Positions 13,680 to 22,627 of a stretch of DNA of 64,000 bases are shown one piece after another. This DNA comes from Sphingomonas kaistensis (GTDB lineage Bacteria > Pseudomonadota > Alphaproteobacteria > Sphingomonadales > Sphingomonadaceae), in assembly GCF_036884275.1 (NCBI RefSeq), contig NZ_CP145607.1, positions 1,413,001 through 1,477,000 on the forward strand. Direction: 5' to 3'. Numbering within the stretch: the stretch's first letter is position 1; the number at the start of each line of letters is the position of its first letter. The translations under genes were made by a program, and so were the position numbers. The notes beneath the pieces are model-generated. The model did no database searches. It had not been told where the DNA came from and was given only the letters and a program-made list of their open reading frames with translations.

Positions 13680-14974
13680 TGTGCTGCCTCCTGGGCAAGG
13701 GCGGTGAAGCGGCCTGTGAGGCGGTCCAGCTCGACTCTGGCTTCGTGATAGCGCCGCGCGGCATCGACCATCCGGGCGCGGGCATTGGTGAGGGTGGTTT
13801 GCGCGGCCGAGACATCGGCAAAGCTGAAGAAGCCTCGATTATAGCCGAACCGCACCTGCTCCAGCGTCGTGCGGGCATTGGGCACGACCTCGCTGCGGAT
13901 GAGTTCGGCTTCGTCTCGGCTTTCCTCCACCTTCTCACGGGCAAGCGCGATAGCCCGCTCGCGATTGTAGCGCTCGACTGCGAGCTCCGCCGCAATCCGG
14001 CGGCCTTCGGCCTGCGCCTCGGCGACCCGCGCCTCAACCAGCCGCTTGCCACCGAGCGGCATCGACACGCCCGCGACGAGACCAATCGACTTGGTGCTGA
14101 TGATACGAGGGCCGCCAGAGATGGTCGGGTCGCGGGCGGCATTGGCCCGCTGCACGTCGGTCAGCGCCTCAGCCCTGGCGGCGCGCGCCTCATAGACGGC
14201 CAGATCGGCTGGAGAGGGCTCAGCGGCAATTGCAGCCGGAGCAAGATCGAGGAAATCGCGTTCGGACACGATCCGCTCGCCTTCGCTCCCACCCCAATAG
14301 GCGGCAAGCCGCTTTAAGGCAGCGTCGCGAGCGTGCACGGCCAGTCGTACTTCGACTTGCGCTTCGGCAACGCCGGTGCGCGCCCTGCTACCGGCGAATA
14401 CGGGATCCTTGGCCGATGCCACCCGGCGCCCCACCTCACCGCTAAGCTCGCGAGCGACGCGCAGGCGTTCCTCCGCGATGCCGATGCGGGCTTGCGCGGC
14501 TTGAGCTTCGACGAAAATCTGCTGAACGGTGCGGATCAAATCAAGTCGTGCGACGATCGCCTCGGCCGTCACCAGGTCGAAGTCCCGTTGGACGGCCCGA
14601 ACCCGCGCTTCGCGCTTGCCTCCGCGCTCGATGCGCTGGCTGTAGGTACCGGTGACCTGAAACTGGTCGTAGAGGTCGCCCATCGGCAATCCGAAATTCT
14701 CGACGCTTACGTCGACGCTGGGCTGCGGCTTAAGGCCGGCCGCCGCTTGCGCCGCCTGCAAGGCTTCGCGCCTGGCTGCCGCCACCGATGCTTGCGGCGA
14801 CGCGTTCAGAGCGCGTCGGAGAGCCGTCTCGAGGGACAAGGGGGTGCTTGCCGGCCCGGCAGCAGGAGCAGCATCGACCTGTGCGGACGCGGGCACGGCA
14901 AGCAGGAAAGCAGCGGCCAGAAAGCCCGCCGAGACGACGCCGGACGACCGGCGGCGCAGGGAAGCAACAAACAT
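13676..14974 (-). CDS. czcC: Outer-membrane efflux channel, CzcC/TolC family
   Basis: A 432-residue protein with a cleavable signal peptide (FLLAVPASAQ) and two tandem outer-membrane-efflux repeats rich in long Ala/Arg/Glu helices, as in TolC-family channels. Examples are LETALRRALNASPQASVAAA near the start and RTTLEQVRFGYNRGFFSFAD in the second half. Length and layout match CzcC. It is the first pump gene of the leftward cluster, followed by czcB and czcA with 4-base and 13-base junctions, which gives the order czcCBA. Confidence 0.9.
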
Positions 14975-15029
14975 GAACAGGACTCCGCCAAAAAGCCGAC
15001 AGGCGCTAAGCGCCCAGACGTCAGTCAGG

Positions 15030-15398
15030 TTAGGCGGTAATCGGAGGTCGGATCGGCGGTATCCAGCTGAGGGTTGGAAGCGCTGGCGTGTCGGACGCCT
15101 TTAACTGCTCGCCAATCGGCAATGCATCGCGACTGTCCAATCCAGCCGGGAGGGTCAGATCAAGCACTGGGGCAGGTAAATGAGAGTGACCGGACTTGTC
15201 CGCCGTCTTCGGATCTGCCGCATCGTCAGCTTGATCGGACGCCAGATCAACGTCTTCGTGATGGTGGTGCTCGCCATCGATCACTGGCATTGCCGCATGC
15301 ACCACCTGATGCGACGATTTCGCAACAGACGGCGCAGCCAGAACGGTGGCGCAGCAGAACAGTAGCACGAAGCCAAGAGCTTGACGTAATATCGTCAC
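15030..15398 (-). CDS. Small exported His-rich protein heading the czc cluster
   Basis: A 122-residue protein read from GTG 15398 (VTILRQALGFVLLFCCATVLAA, a clear signal peptide). The mature part has a His/Asp cluster (DGEHHHHEDVDLASDQADD) and KSGHSHLPAP, then a Pro-rich tail ending PPIRPPITA. It lies 55 bases upstream of czcC. Short secreted His-rich proteins often sit at this place in cobalt/zinc/cadmium operons and may bind metal in the periplasm (inference). I do not recognise a named family. A longer frame reaching 15515 has no ribosome-binding site and no signal at its start, so I reject it. Confidence 0.6.
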   Translation of the reverse strand: MTILRQALGFVLLFCCATVLAAPSVAKSSHQVVHAAMPVIDGEHHHHEDVDLASDQADDAADPKTADKSGHSHLPAPVLDLTLPAGLDSRDALPIGEQLKASDTPALPTLSWIPPIRPPITA

Positions 15399-15988
15399 AT
15401 GGCGGTCGATAGCGCCTTCAGCTTGGCGGCGCAACAGGCTGCAACGCCTCTTTAATGGGCATGTACGCCTACAGGTGCGGGCGCAGCGCACCGTTGCAGC
15501 TGTGCTGGGCGCCAAACCGAAAGCCCGATCCGCATTAACAAGGAGATCCCCCCAGTCCTCACCCGAAAGCAGCCAGTTTGCTTACCACCACAACAAGACT
15601 CGAGACCCGTCCACCTACACTTGAAGTCTTCGTGAAGTCGACCCAGCATTCGCGTCCGCGCGAAATGTTCAAATAATAGCAATGAGGAACGTGCGACCTG
15701 CATCTTCGTAATTAGTGCATGTCTTCGTCACGAAGGGTGCCGGGCTTTTCCACCTTCTTTGGGTCGCTCCGGCACTTGCATCATGCAATCACCAATCGGA
15801 CGCACCCGATCAGCTGCCGAGCTTGGACGCCAGCGGTAGCTCATCAATTCCGATGTCGTCCTTACGGGGCACACTTGAGCGCCGTGTTGAATGCATTGGC
15901 CTGGCCCAAGGCGGACAGTTCCAACCGCTGCTTTGGCGCCAAGCCATGAAGATAAAAAGTGCCGGCGGCAAGGAAGTGGGTGAACGGT
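15399..15988. other. Intergenic region carrying the probable czc promoter
   Basis: This stretch of about 590 bases lies between the His-rich gene and the SulP gene, both leftward. No frame in it reads as a protein. The left part should hold the promoter for the czc cluster. It also carries a direct repeat at 15622-15639 and, at about 15559-15591, a copy of the dispersed sequence found near 4649-4682. The right part (about 15720-15988), just past the SulP stop, shows nothing I can name. Confidence 0.5.
15622..15639. promoter_or_regulatory. Direct repeat TGAAGTC-N4-TGAAGTC
   Basis: Two perfect 7-base copies of TGAAGTC begin 11 bases apart (15622 and 15633). A repeat of 6-7 bases with one helical turn of spacing is the usual binding-site form of OmpR/PhoB-family regulators. 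It lies about 225 bases upstream of the first gene of the czc cluster, so the two-component regulator at the left edge is a candidate binder. The link is inference from spacing only. Confidence 0.35.
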
Positions 15989-17485
15989 TCAGTGTGGCAC
16001 CGCCCCAATTCCAAAGCCCGTCTTGTCGTGCAGCGCGAACTTGTCGACGATGTCAGCGCTTGCCTGGTTGTAGCCCGCCATTTCAACGGTGCGACCCTCC
16101 CGGCGGAGGCGCGCCACGATCTTGTCGAGGGCGCCAACGGCCGAGATGTCCCAGAAGTGCGCGGCGGTCATGTCGATGAGGACGGTGCCGGCGCTTTCCT
16201 CGGCCTGGAAGGCCCGAACAAAGCGCTCTACCGAAGCGAAGAAGATTTGCCCTGACACCCGGTAGGTGGCGGTGGCGCCGTCGGACGAGACCGTGCGCTC
16301 GACCGCGAACATGCGTTGCACCTTGCCTGCGAAAAAGATGCCCGACAGCAGCACGCCGACGAGAACACCCATCGACAGATCGTGCGTGGCGACCACAACC
16401 ACCACTGTCGTCAGCATCACCACTGACGAGGGCCAAGGGTGATGGCGAAGATTAGAAATCGAGTTCCAGCTGAAGGTGCCGATCGACACCATAATCATCA
16501 CGGCGACGAGCGCCGGCATCGGAATTTGGCCGACGAACGGTCCAAGCACGGCAAGCAGGAAAAGGAGAAACGCACCGGCAGTAAAGGTCGACAGGCGTCC
16601 GCGCCCGCCGGATGTGACGTTAATTACCGACTGACCGATCATAGCGCAGCCGCCCATCCCGCCGACAAGCGCAGCAGCGATGTTGGATGTGCCCTGACCA
16701 GCGCACTCGCGCCGCTTGTCGCTGTCGGTATGGGTCATGTCATCGACGATCTTCGCCGTCAGCAAGGATTCCAGCAACCCCACCGCCGCCATCGCCAGCG
16801 AGTAGGGCAGGATGGTCTGCAGGGTCTCTAGGGTCAGCGGTACGTCGGGAAGGACAAAGCTCGGCAGCCCCTCGGGCAATCGGCCCATGTCGCCCACGCT
16901 GTTGACCGGCGCCCCGATCCAGATGGAGATCACCGACAGGACGAGGATGGCGACCAGCGGCGACGGCACAGCTTTAGTGAGGCGCGGCAAAAGGTAGATG
17001 ATCGCCAGACCGGCCGCGACCATTGCGTAGGCCTGCCACGTCACATTGGTCAGCTGTGGCAGCTGGGCCATGAAAATCAGGATTGCCAGTGCGTTCACGA
17101 AGCCGGTGATCACCGAGCGAGAGACAAATTGCATGAGGAGATCGAGCCGGGCGAGGCCGGCGACGATCTGGATCAGTCCCATCAGAATGGTGGCGGCAAA
17201 CAGATACGCGACACCATGATCGCGAACGAGCGGGATCACGAGAACGGCGACGGCTGCCGTCGCGGCCGAGATCATGCCCGGGCGGCCACCGGTAAACGCC
17301 ACGACCATGGCGATGGCCACGGAGGCATAAAGGCCGACGCGCGGATCGACACCCGCGATGATCGAGAAGCCAATCGCTTCAGGAATCAGGGCAAGCGCGA
17401 CGACGATCCCGGCAAGCAGTTCATGCCGGGGAGAGCCATTGTCGCCCAGCCATTGCTGGCGGAGGCGAGCGGAAAATTTGGTCAT
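15989..17485 (-). CDS. SulP family anion transporter with STAS domain
   Basis: A 498-residue SulP (SLC26) transporter. It begins with the family pattern [20 protein letters not shown] and includes the characteristic [20 protein letters not shown] segment. About ten to twelve helices are followed by a C-terminal STAS domain (from about residue 395, [19 protein letters not shown]). Substrates in the family include sulfate, bicarbonate and dicarboxylates; BicA-like bicarbonate uptake is possible. It stands alone, separated by about 190 bases from an arsenite-pump relic upstream. Confidence 0.9.
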   Translation of the reverse strand: MTKFSARLRQQWLGDNGSPRHELLAGIVVALALIPEAIGFSIIAGVDPRVGLYASVAIAMVVAFTGGRPGMISAATAAVAVLVIPLVRDHGVAYLFAATILMGLIQIVAGLARLDLLMQFVSRSVITGFVNALAILIFMAQLPQLTNVTWQAYAMVAAGLAIIYLLPRLTKAVPSPLVAILVLSVISIWIGAPVNSVGDMGRLPEGLPSFVLPDVPLTLETLQTILPYSLAMAAVGLLESLLTAKIVDDMTHTDSDKRRECAGQGTSNIAAALVGGMGGCAMIGQSVINVTSGGRGRLSTFTAGAFLLFLLAVLGPFVGQIPMPALVAVMIMVSIGTFSWNSISNLRHHPWPSSVVMLTTVVVVVATHDLSMGVLVGVLLSGIFFAGKVQRMFAVERTVSSDGATATYRVSGQIFFASVERFVRAFQAEESAGTVLIDMTAAHFWDISAVGALDKIVARLRREGRTVEMAGYNQASADIVDKFALHDKTGFGIGAVPH

Positions 17486-17672
17486 TTGGTATCCACATCA
17501 GAACGCACGGCGCTTTGAGGCGCTTGGCTGGCTTCATGCGTGATGTTGTCCGGCGGATTGGCGGCCGGAATAGCCACCCGGACTTGCACCGGGTCCATGC
17601 GAATGGCGACCCAATAGTGCCCTGCTCACCGAAAAGCCAGCGGACTTCAGACTGCGGTTTCTGTACACAGTC

Positions 17673-17885
17673 GCGTGTGCGCTTCGCGATCGCAAGCAGA
17701 GAAGGCATGACCGGCACCTCGACCAGTACCCTGATCACCGTCGCAAGCGCGGCGCCGGATTGAAGACGAAATTGGCTGATCGCGGGCGCCCCGGGCAGCT
17801 CGAAGAAGTTGCTGACCCCGATCAGCGCCGCCGGCGCAGCGACGCACCATGCGAATCCGAACCGATTACTCAGCCAATTTAATAC
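17673..17885 (-). pseudogene. C-terminal relic of an Acr3-type arsenite efflux permease
   Basis: Reading leftward from 17885 gives 71 residues that look like the last third of an Acr3 permease: [12 protein letters not shown], then [28 protein letters not shown] and [13 protein letters not shown]. The family patterns S-N-x-F-E-L-A, G-x-x-S-G-A-A-x-A-T-V and L-V-E-V-P-V are all recognisable. There is no start codon context and the first two thirds are missing. The fragment begins immediately after, and in frame with, the stop codon (17886-17888) of the PepSY gene. I read it as the remains of an ars locus cut by a deletion. Confidence 0.7.
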
Positions 17886-18626
17886 CTAGGGTCGAGCTCG
17901 CTCGGAGCGTATGCGCTGAGCAGACGCCGCCCATCTGAGATCATGGCGCCACATTGTGCGGAACAGCAGCCAAAAACCTGTCACCGCCAACCACGCCATA
18001 GCGATACCGACGCTGATGATCAGCGGGTGGTTAAAGCTGCTGCGGTCAGCGTAATCCATGTTGTGGAGCATCCAGAAGAAGTCCCACCAGCGCCAAGTGT
18101 CGTTGCGGCGCTCGAGGACGGCGCCCGTAGTCCCGGACACATAGTAGCTGCTGAGCCGATCGTCGCGAAAGTCGACTTGCCAGATAGGTAGTTCGTGTTC
18201 CCGAACCGCTAGCGTCAACTCGGTCAGCAGCGCTACCCGCGTAACAGCTGCACGCTGCGGATGTGCTGACGCAGCGACAAGCCGAGCTTCGCGGTCGCCG
18301 ATCTGCACGGGCAAGCCTGTAGCAGCGTTGAACAAGCGCGCCTGGCCGTTGGCGTTGGTCACGAGCAAGTTCTGCCCCCAAGGTGAAGGCTGGAGCGAGA
18401 CTTCCGCCACGGCCTCGCCAGCAAGCGCTTGCTGTACGCGCGGCCACGCGACTGGCGTGGCTCGCAGCGATGGCGTGCTCTGCTCGGCTCGGTCACCGCC
18501 GGCGACCTCCTCCATGTCGAGCAGGGCCATCGCTGTGCCACTGATCGCCCACAGCAGGAACTGGATGCCGATGAACAGGCCAACCCATTTGTGGATACGA
18601 CGGAGCCAGATCGATTTGATGATCAT
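17886..18626 (-). CDS. PepSY-domain membrane protein (second of pair)
   Basis: A 246-residue protein: N-terminal helix (IHKWVGLFIGIQFLLWAISG), a periplasmic region with PepSY-like strands (LYNAATG-type pattern as ARLFNAATGLPV, and LSSYYVSGTTGAVLERR), then WRWWDFFWMLHNMDY and a C-terminal helix (GIAMAWLAVTGFWLLF). This is the layout of short PepSY-associated TM proteins, often linked to iron or copper reductase functions; the substrate is unknown. Start 18626 overlaps the upstream paralogue's TGA by 4 bases, so both are co-translated. Its 3' end abuts the Acr3 relic. Confidence 0.8.
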   Translation of the reverse strand: MIIKSIWLRRIHKWVGLFIGIQFLLWAISGTAMALLDMEEVAGGDRAEQSTPSLRATPVAWPRVQQALAGEAVAEVSLQPSPWGQNLLVTNANGQARLFNAATGLPVQIGDREARLVAASAHPQRAAVTRVALLTELTLAVREHELPIWQVDFRDDRLSSYYVSGTTGAVLERRNDTWRWWDFFWMLHNMDYADRSSFNHPLIISVGIAMAWLAVTGFWLLFRTMWRHDLRWAASAQRIRSERARP

Positions 18627-19327
18627 ACCCGCGCCGCTGCCTTCTTCTTTTTCTTTGGGAAGGAATAGAGCAGTAGCCAAGCGCCGGAGAGGGCGAGCAG
18701 GAGAGCGCTCCACGTGAAGATCCGTAGCACCGGGTTGTTGACGTTCTCCCGCTCAGCATAGTCCATGATGTGCAGCATCCAAACGAAGTCGAAGACACGC
18801 CAGAGCTCATGGCGGCGCGACACCAGCTCGCCGGTGGTTGGAGACAGGTAGAGTGTCGGCTTGTTCCAGTGCTCGAACTCTACACGCCACAGCGGCGGCT
18901 TACGGCCACGTATCTCTCCCGGGATATCGGTGATCAGCCTCGCAGAGGCGATCGGCTCGGCGCCCGTGTAATATGAGCGGGCGAGCGCCCGGATCTGCTT
19001 CTCCATGGGACGGGCAACAGCCTCACCACCTTTAGCGTCTACAACCCTCTCGCCTGCTTTGCCGGTCAGGACGTAGACCGGTCGGTGACCCATCCAGGCC
19101 AACCTGATATTCTCGGCACCGGAGGACGAAGCGAGGGCGATTGGGTCCCTCAGCGTACCCGCATCGACGCCCGGTGGTTGCTGATGGCGCACAAATTGGT
19201 CGCCGTGGATTGTGTCGATGTGAACGACCGTCATGTAGACGCCGCTCAGTGACCAGATGACCACTTGCAGGCCGACGAAGAGGCCAAGCCACTTGTGTGT
19301 TTTACGGGCGATCACGTGGCTTCGCAT
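18623..19327 (-). CDS. PepSY-domain membrane protein (first of pair)
   Basis: A 234-residue paralogue of the next gene: helix 1 (THKWLGLFVGLQVVIWSLSG), periplasmic PepSY-like core (PTLYLSPTTGELVSRR), the shared motif WRVFDFVWMLHIMDY and helix 2 (TWSALLLALSGAWLLLYSF), ending in a Lys-rich tail (PKKKKKAAARV). ATG 19327 is preferred to a TTG at 19348, which lacks a ribosome-binding site. The paired H-K-W and W-M-L-H-x-M-D-Y motifs supply His residues that could hold haem or metal (inference). It lies 125 bases downstream of the DUF305 lipoprotein gene. Confidence 0.8.
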   Translation of the reverse strand: MRSHVIARKTHKWLGLFVGLQVVIWSLSGVYMTVVHIDTIHGDQFVRHQQPPGVDAGTLRDPIALASSSGAENIRLAWMGHRPVYVLTGKAGERVVDAKGGEAVARPMEKQIRALARSYYTGAEPIASARLITDIPGEIRGRKPPLWRVEFEHWNKPTLYLSPTTGELVSRRHELWRVFDFVWMLHIMDYAERENVNNPVLRIFTWSALLLALSGAWLLLYSFPKKKKKAAARV

Positions 19328-19452
19328 CAGGTGATTGTCGCTCTCCAATGGATGTCGGTAACGGGCCGACAGTTCCCGGCCGGCCCGATTTCGTGACGAT
19401 ATCGGAGGTGACGGAGCCCGCTACAGTCGAGCTCCATCACCTCCTCGTCAGA

Positions 19453-20313
19453 TCAGCAGTGCCCTGCTGCGCGATGCTCTGGAAGGCAAGTCGATGCCGC
19501 AGGGGCAGGTTCGGCCTTCGCCGTCGCCGTGGTGCTCGCCTTCGGCTCGGACGTGCGGGCAGCTGGCGTGGCTTTCGGCTGAGCCTTCGGAGCAGCCTTG
19601 GCCGTATCCGCCGGTGCGGGTTCAGCCTTGGCCTGCGCAGCAGTCTTCACTCCCGATTGCTGCATGGCGCTCTGCATCGGTTCGCCACGGAGCATCGCTT
19701 CGGTCATGTCGATCTCCTTCTGCTGATCCGCGCGAGTCTTCTGGATCTGAGTGCGAAGAGTGCCGGTCACGCCATTCGCCAGCGCGACGTCCGACATGGC
19801 GACGGCACCCTTATGGTGCTCCAGCATCTTGCGCAGAAAGGTCTCGGAGACGTCGGCGCCCGACGCCGCCATCATCTTCTGATGCATGTCCATCATTGCG
19901 GGACGGTAAAGCTCAGCGCTGCGCTGGTCAGGCGCGCCGTTCTGCACCAGCTTTTGAAGGTCCTCGATTTCCTTGCCCTGTTTGGTGATCGTTTCCTGGG
20001 CCATCTTCGCCGCGTCCGTGCTGGGGTTCTGATCCAACACGATGCGGGACATGTCGATCGCTCCCTGGTGGTGCACGATCATCTTCTTGAGCCAATTCTG
20101 GCCTACGTCACTGCCGACGGCCGCCATCATCTGCTCGTCCATGCGCATCTCGGCCTCCCCGAACGGTCCGCTCATCTGCATGGAATTGCCTTCAGCCATA
20201 CTGGCTTCCATCGGCGCGTCGTTGCCGGCGACCTGATTATCAGCCTGTGATCCGCAAGCGGCCAGCGCTGCGGTAGCCATCAGCAGAGCCGTAAATCTCG
20301 TTACTTTGTTCAT
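19453..20313 (-). CDS. DUF305 lipoprotein with C-terminal CLPEHRAAGHC metal motif
   Basis: A 286-residue protein with a lipobox (TAALAACGS). The mature part holds two ferritin-like DUF305 repeats, each with an H-H-x-G-A-x-x-M core: MIVHHQGAIDMSRIVL and MLEHHKGAVAMSDVAL, plus Met-rich stretches. After residue about 215 it turns into a flexible Ala/Pro/Lys linker, and the last 11 residues are CLPEHRAAGHC. The same Cys-Pro-Glu-His...Gly-His-Cys unit occurs five times in the CopB-like protein of this operon. DUF305 proteins are often found in copper clusters. A periplasmic copper-holding role is the likely function (inference). The linker-plus-tag tail is unusual for the family. Confidence 0.85.
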   Translation of the reverse strand: MNKVTRFTALLMATAALAACGSQADNQVAGNDAPMEASMAEGNSMQMSGPFGEAEMRMDEQMMAAVGSDVGQNWLKKMIVHHQGAIDMSRIVLDQNPSTDAAKMAQETITKQGKEIEDLQKLVQNGAPDQRSAELYRPAMMDMHQKMMAASGADVSETFLRKMLEHHKGAVAMSDVALANGVTGTLRTQIQKTRADQQKEIDMTEAMLRGEPMQSAMQQSGVKTAAQAKAEPAPADTAKAAPKAQPKATPAARTSEPKASTTATAKAEPAPAASTCLPEHRAAGHC

Positions 20314-20364
20314 GTTCGTTCTCCTAAAGAGCCGCCCCGCTCAAGTTGGGTAAGTCTCGGTCGA

Positions 20365-20912
20365 TCAGCTTCTCACCGACCGGTAGACGCGAGTTCGACC
20401 GTCCGCGCCGAAGGCGACCACTTCGAATGGTTCCTTCGTGCCGTCCGGACTTTCCATACCTGGTGATCCGGTTGGCATCCCGGCCACGGCGATCCCCTTG
20501 ATGTTCGTTGGGCGTTCGCGAAGCAGCCTCTCGACGTCCTGCACCGGCACGTGACCTTCGATGACGTAACCACCGACGAGGCTGGTGTGGCAGGAGGACA
20601 AATCCGTCGGAACGCCATGGTGTTGCTTGACCGAGGTCATGTCCGGCCGATCGGTGATCCGTACGTCGTAGCCAGCCTGTCGCGCCCTTTCGGCCCAAAG
20701 CGAACAGCAGCCGCAGGTCGGGTCTCGAAAACCGTGATGACTTCGGCCTTAGTGGGTGCAGTCGCTTGCGACTGAGCGGCTAGCGGCTCGCCCGTTGCCA
20801 CCTCATTGCGGGCGGCCTCGCGGCCACCGCAGCCAGCTAGCAAGGCCGTCATCAATGCGCTTGAAGCGGCAACCCTCCATGCCCTAATCACTCGAAGCTT
20901 CCTTCGCATCAC
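20365..20912 (-). pseudogene. copG: CopG-like DUF411 copper-resistance gene, split by one-base frameshift
   Basis: The first frame from ATG 20912 gives a lipoprotein signal (ALMTALLAGCGG) and runs into KAEVITVF. It then loses homology and stops at 20637. The frame one base off continues the family: RDPTCGCCSLWAERA, then a segment ending RITDRPDMTSVKQ, CHTSLVGGYVIEGHVP and GMPTGSPGME, ending at 20365. The shift falls at the four-T run on the coding strand (AAAA at 20728-20731 on +); one extra T would restore GTT TTT CGA. Intact CopG proteins carry this C-x-C-C copper-cluster motif. Either the gene is inactivated, or there is a base-call error, or translation slips at the run. Confidence 0.8.
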
Positions 20913-20931
20913 CGGAACTCCACTAAGCGGG

Positions 20932-21435
20932 TCACATCCGCGCCATGATCTGCTTCATCTCGTCGATCTCGCGCTGCTGAGCGGGAATGATCTCCGCGCA
21001 AAGGCGCTTGATCTCTGCGTCCCTGATGGTGGACTCACGACACATCAGGATGGCACCAGAGTGATGCGGGATCATCGAGCGCAGGAACTGCTTGTCGCCC
21101 ACCAGCCACTGTTGTCGCGTCGCTAAAAAGGACAGCATGAAGACAGCGACGAAGATGGCATGCAGCGCCATGTTCAGGCGTTTGTTCTTGTACATGCCGC
21201 TCATCATCAGGAGCATGAGCGAGCCCATCGGAGCCCACATCATCAACGCCATGTAGAAGAAGTTCACGTTCTGGATGAACTCGCCGAGCGAGTTGATCAT
21301 CGCGAACATGACAAAATACATGATGGCAAGGCTGATCGTGAGGTTCAGCGCCAGCATCTTGTAATGGCTTCGCATCATGGCCGCGTCGTCCATCTTATTG
21401 CCGCTAGTCTGATGATGCTCATGTCCCTGTTGCAT
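20932..21435 (-). CDS. Membrane-anchored DUF305 protein
   Basis: A 167-residue protein. It has a short His-rich N-terminus (MQQGHEHHQTSGNKM), three helices (LALNLTISLAIMYFVMF, a Met-rich MALMMWAPMGSLMLLMM and MALHAIFVAVFMLSFLAT), then a soluble part with one DUF305 core (FLRSMIPHHSGAILMCRES) and a Glu-rich helix. The dense Met in the membrane part and the H-H-x-G-A-x-x-M motif fit monovalent copper handling (inference). It sits 19 bases upstream of the frameshifted CopG gene and 10 bases after the DUF2231 gene, inside the copper operon. Confidence 0.85.
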   Translation of the reverse strand: MQQGHEHHQTSGNKMDDAAMMRSHYKMLALNLTISLAIMYFVMFAMINSLGEFIQNVNFFYMALMMWAPMGSLMLLMMSGMYKNKRLNMALHAIFVAVFMLSFLATRQQWLVGDKQFLRSMIPHHSGAILMCRESTIRDAEIKRLCAEIIPAQQREIDEMKQIMARM

Positions 21436-21445
21436 GCCTCTCTCC

Positions 21446-22117
21446 TCAGAACATCAGATGTTCGATGCCGTGCGTTATTCCCGCGCCAAGGAAGCCTTGG
21501 ACCGCGATTGCGATCGTCATGACCGTGAGCGCCAGGATCATTCCAGCGCCACGGTCTTCCCAAGGCCTGCGCCAGGCCCAGACGCCGAGAGCCGCGCCGC
21601 CAATGCCAACGGCCACGCCGAGCCAGCGATGATAGGTCAGGATGGGGTCTGGATCGGACCCCATGCCGGCCAGCCAACCTGCGGCAGCAGCGAAGGGAGC
21701 GAAAATGCCTCCCGCGACTACCAGGAACTGAACTGGCGCCGAGAAGGCTGGTTTGCGGCGGCCAACGACGGCCGTGAACAGAGCCGCCGGGAAGAAGGCT
21801 ATGGGGAAGTGGACGATTAGCGGGTGAAAGCGTCCCATCCACTCGTAGAGACGTTGGAAGAATGGCATGTTGGAGCGGTCGTTCTCCATGTCCATGCCCT
21901 CCATCATGCCGTGTGAGGGCGCCTGATCGACAACCGGAACCGCTTGCACGGCGCCAGTCTCTCCGGGCGTTTGCATCTGCTGCGCTGCCTGAGCCTTTCC
22001 GTGCTTTTCACCTTTGTGGGCGAGGGCCGGTGGTGCCAACAGAATTGCCACTAGGATCACAAGGGCTGCAGCCCAGCCGCGAAGCGCCACGAAGGGGCCG
22101 CCGACCTTCTTCCTCAT
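21446..22117 (-). CDS. DUF2231 membrane protein
   Basis: A 223-residue protein with an N-terminal signal or anchor (ALVILVAILLAPPALAH), a periplasmic His/Met-containing linker (HKGEKHGK, SHGMMEGMDMEND), and four helices of a DUF2231 domain beginning RFHPLIVHFPIAFFPAAL, the H-P-x-x-V-H-F-P signature, and ending ITHGIEHLMF. The family is found with respiratory and metal-related genes; a haem- or metal-linked role is suspected from the His residues in the membrane (inference). ATG 22117 overlaps the preceding gene's TGA by 4 bases and follows AGGGG, which rejects a longer start at 22165. Confidence 0.8.
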   Translation of the reverse strand: MRKKVGGPFVALRGWAAALVILVAILLAPPALAHKGEKHGKAQAAQQMQTPGETGAVQAVPVVDQAPSHGMMEGMDMENDRSNMPFFQRLYEWMGRFHPLIVHFPIAFFPAALFTAVVGRRKPAFSAPVQFLVVAGGIFAPFAAAAGWLAGMGSDPDPILTYHRWLGVAVGIGGAALGVWAWRRPWEDRGAGMILALTVMTIAIAVQGFLGAGITHGIEHLMF

Positions 22118-22608
22118 AATCCCCTCGGTTTGCGAGCGGAATTGTGCATGGACAAGATCTTCCATTGCCGACCAATCTTCTTCAGCACACTGGTCGCTAC
22201 GCCGCGCCGTTCTGCCGTCTCACCGCTCTTCGTCTCGATGCGATAGTTGTAGGTCTCCGTTGCTAGGGCAACGGGTCCCTCAAAGCGTACATCGACCTTG
22301 TAATCGGAGAAGCCGAAGCGCTTAAACTCCTTGAGCTCCGGCCCGAGGTGGTGCGTCAGGTAGTTCGCGTAGGTGCCTTCGGATCCGCCCGTCTCGAATA
22401 TGGCGGAGTCAGGCGCGAACAGTTGCTGCGTGGCCGTGGCATCAAGCTTCTCGATAGCTGCCTTGTAGCGCGATAGAATCTGCTTGACGGCAACTTCTTC
22501 TGAGGCGGCCCGTGCGGCCGTAGCTTGGCGATTGTTGGTCTGAGCAGCCATCGCCGCGTTCGACACAAGGACGGACCCTACGACGGCCAGTACACCGCGA
22601 TATTTCAT
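22114..22608 (-). CDS. Exported NTF2-like (DUF4440/SnoaL) protein
   Basis: A 164-residue protein with a signal peptide (LVSNAAMAAQ) and one NTF2-like domain: a helical start (VKQILSRYKAAIEKLD), TQQLFAPDSAIFETGG, then strands VDVRFEGPVALATETYNY and IGRQWKILSMHNSARKP. The pattern of W-K-I-L-x-M-H-x-S at the end is typical of DUF4440 members in copper-resistance clusters. No catalytic residues can be assigned. It lies 19 bases after copB and overlaps the DUF2231 gene, so it belongs to the same transcript. Confidence 0.8.
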   Translation of the reverse strand: MKYRGVLAVVGSVLVSNAAMAAQTNNRQATAARAASEEVAVKQILSRYKAAIEKLDATATQQLFAPDSAIFETGGSEGTYANYLTHHLGPELKEFKRFGFSDYKVDVRFEGPVALATETYNYRIETKSGETAERRGVATSVLKKIGRQWKILSMHNSARKPRGL

Positions 22609-22627
22609 CTCGTTTCCCCTTGTTCGA

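Noticed and set aside
17421..17672. Extending the Acr3 relic to 17421
   Set aside because: The frame stays open but the residues after the last Acr3-like segment are not similar to the family and run into the SulP start.
20700..20760. Programmed -1 frameshift in the CopG-like gene
   Set aside because: The run is only four T and does not form a good X-XXY-YYZ slippery site; a simple base deletion or read error explains it better.
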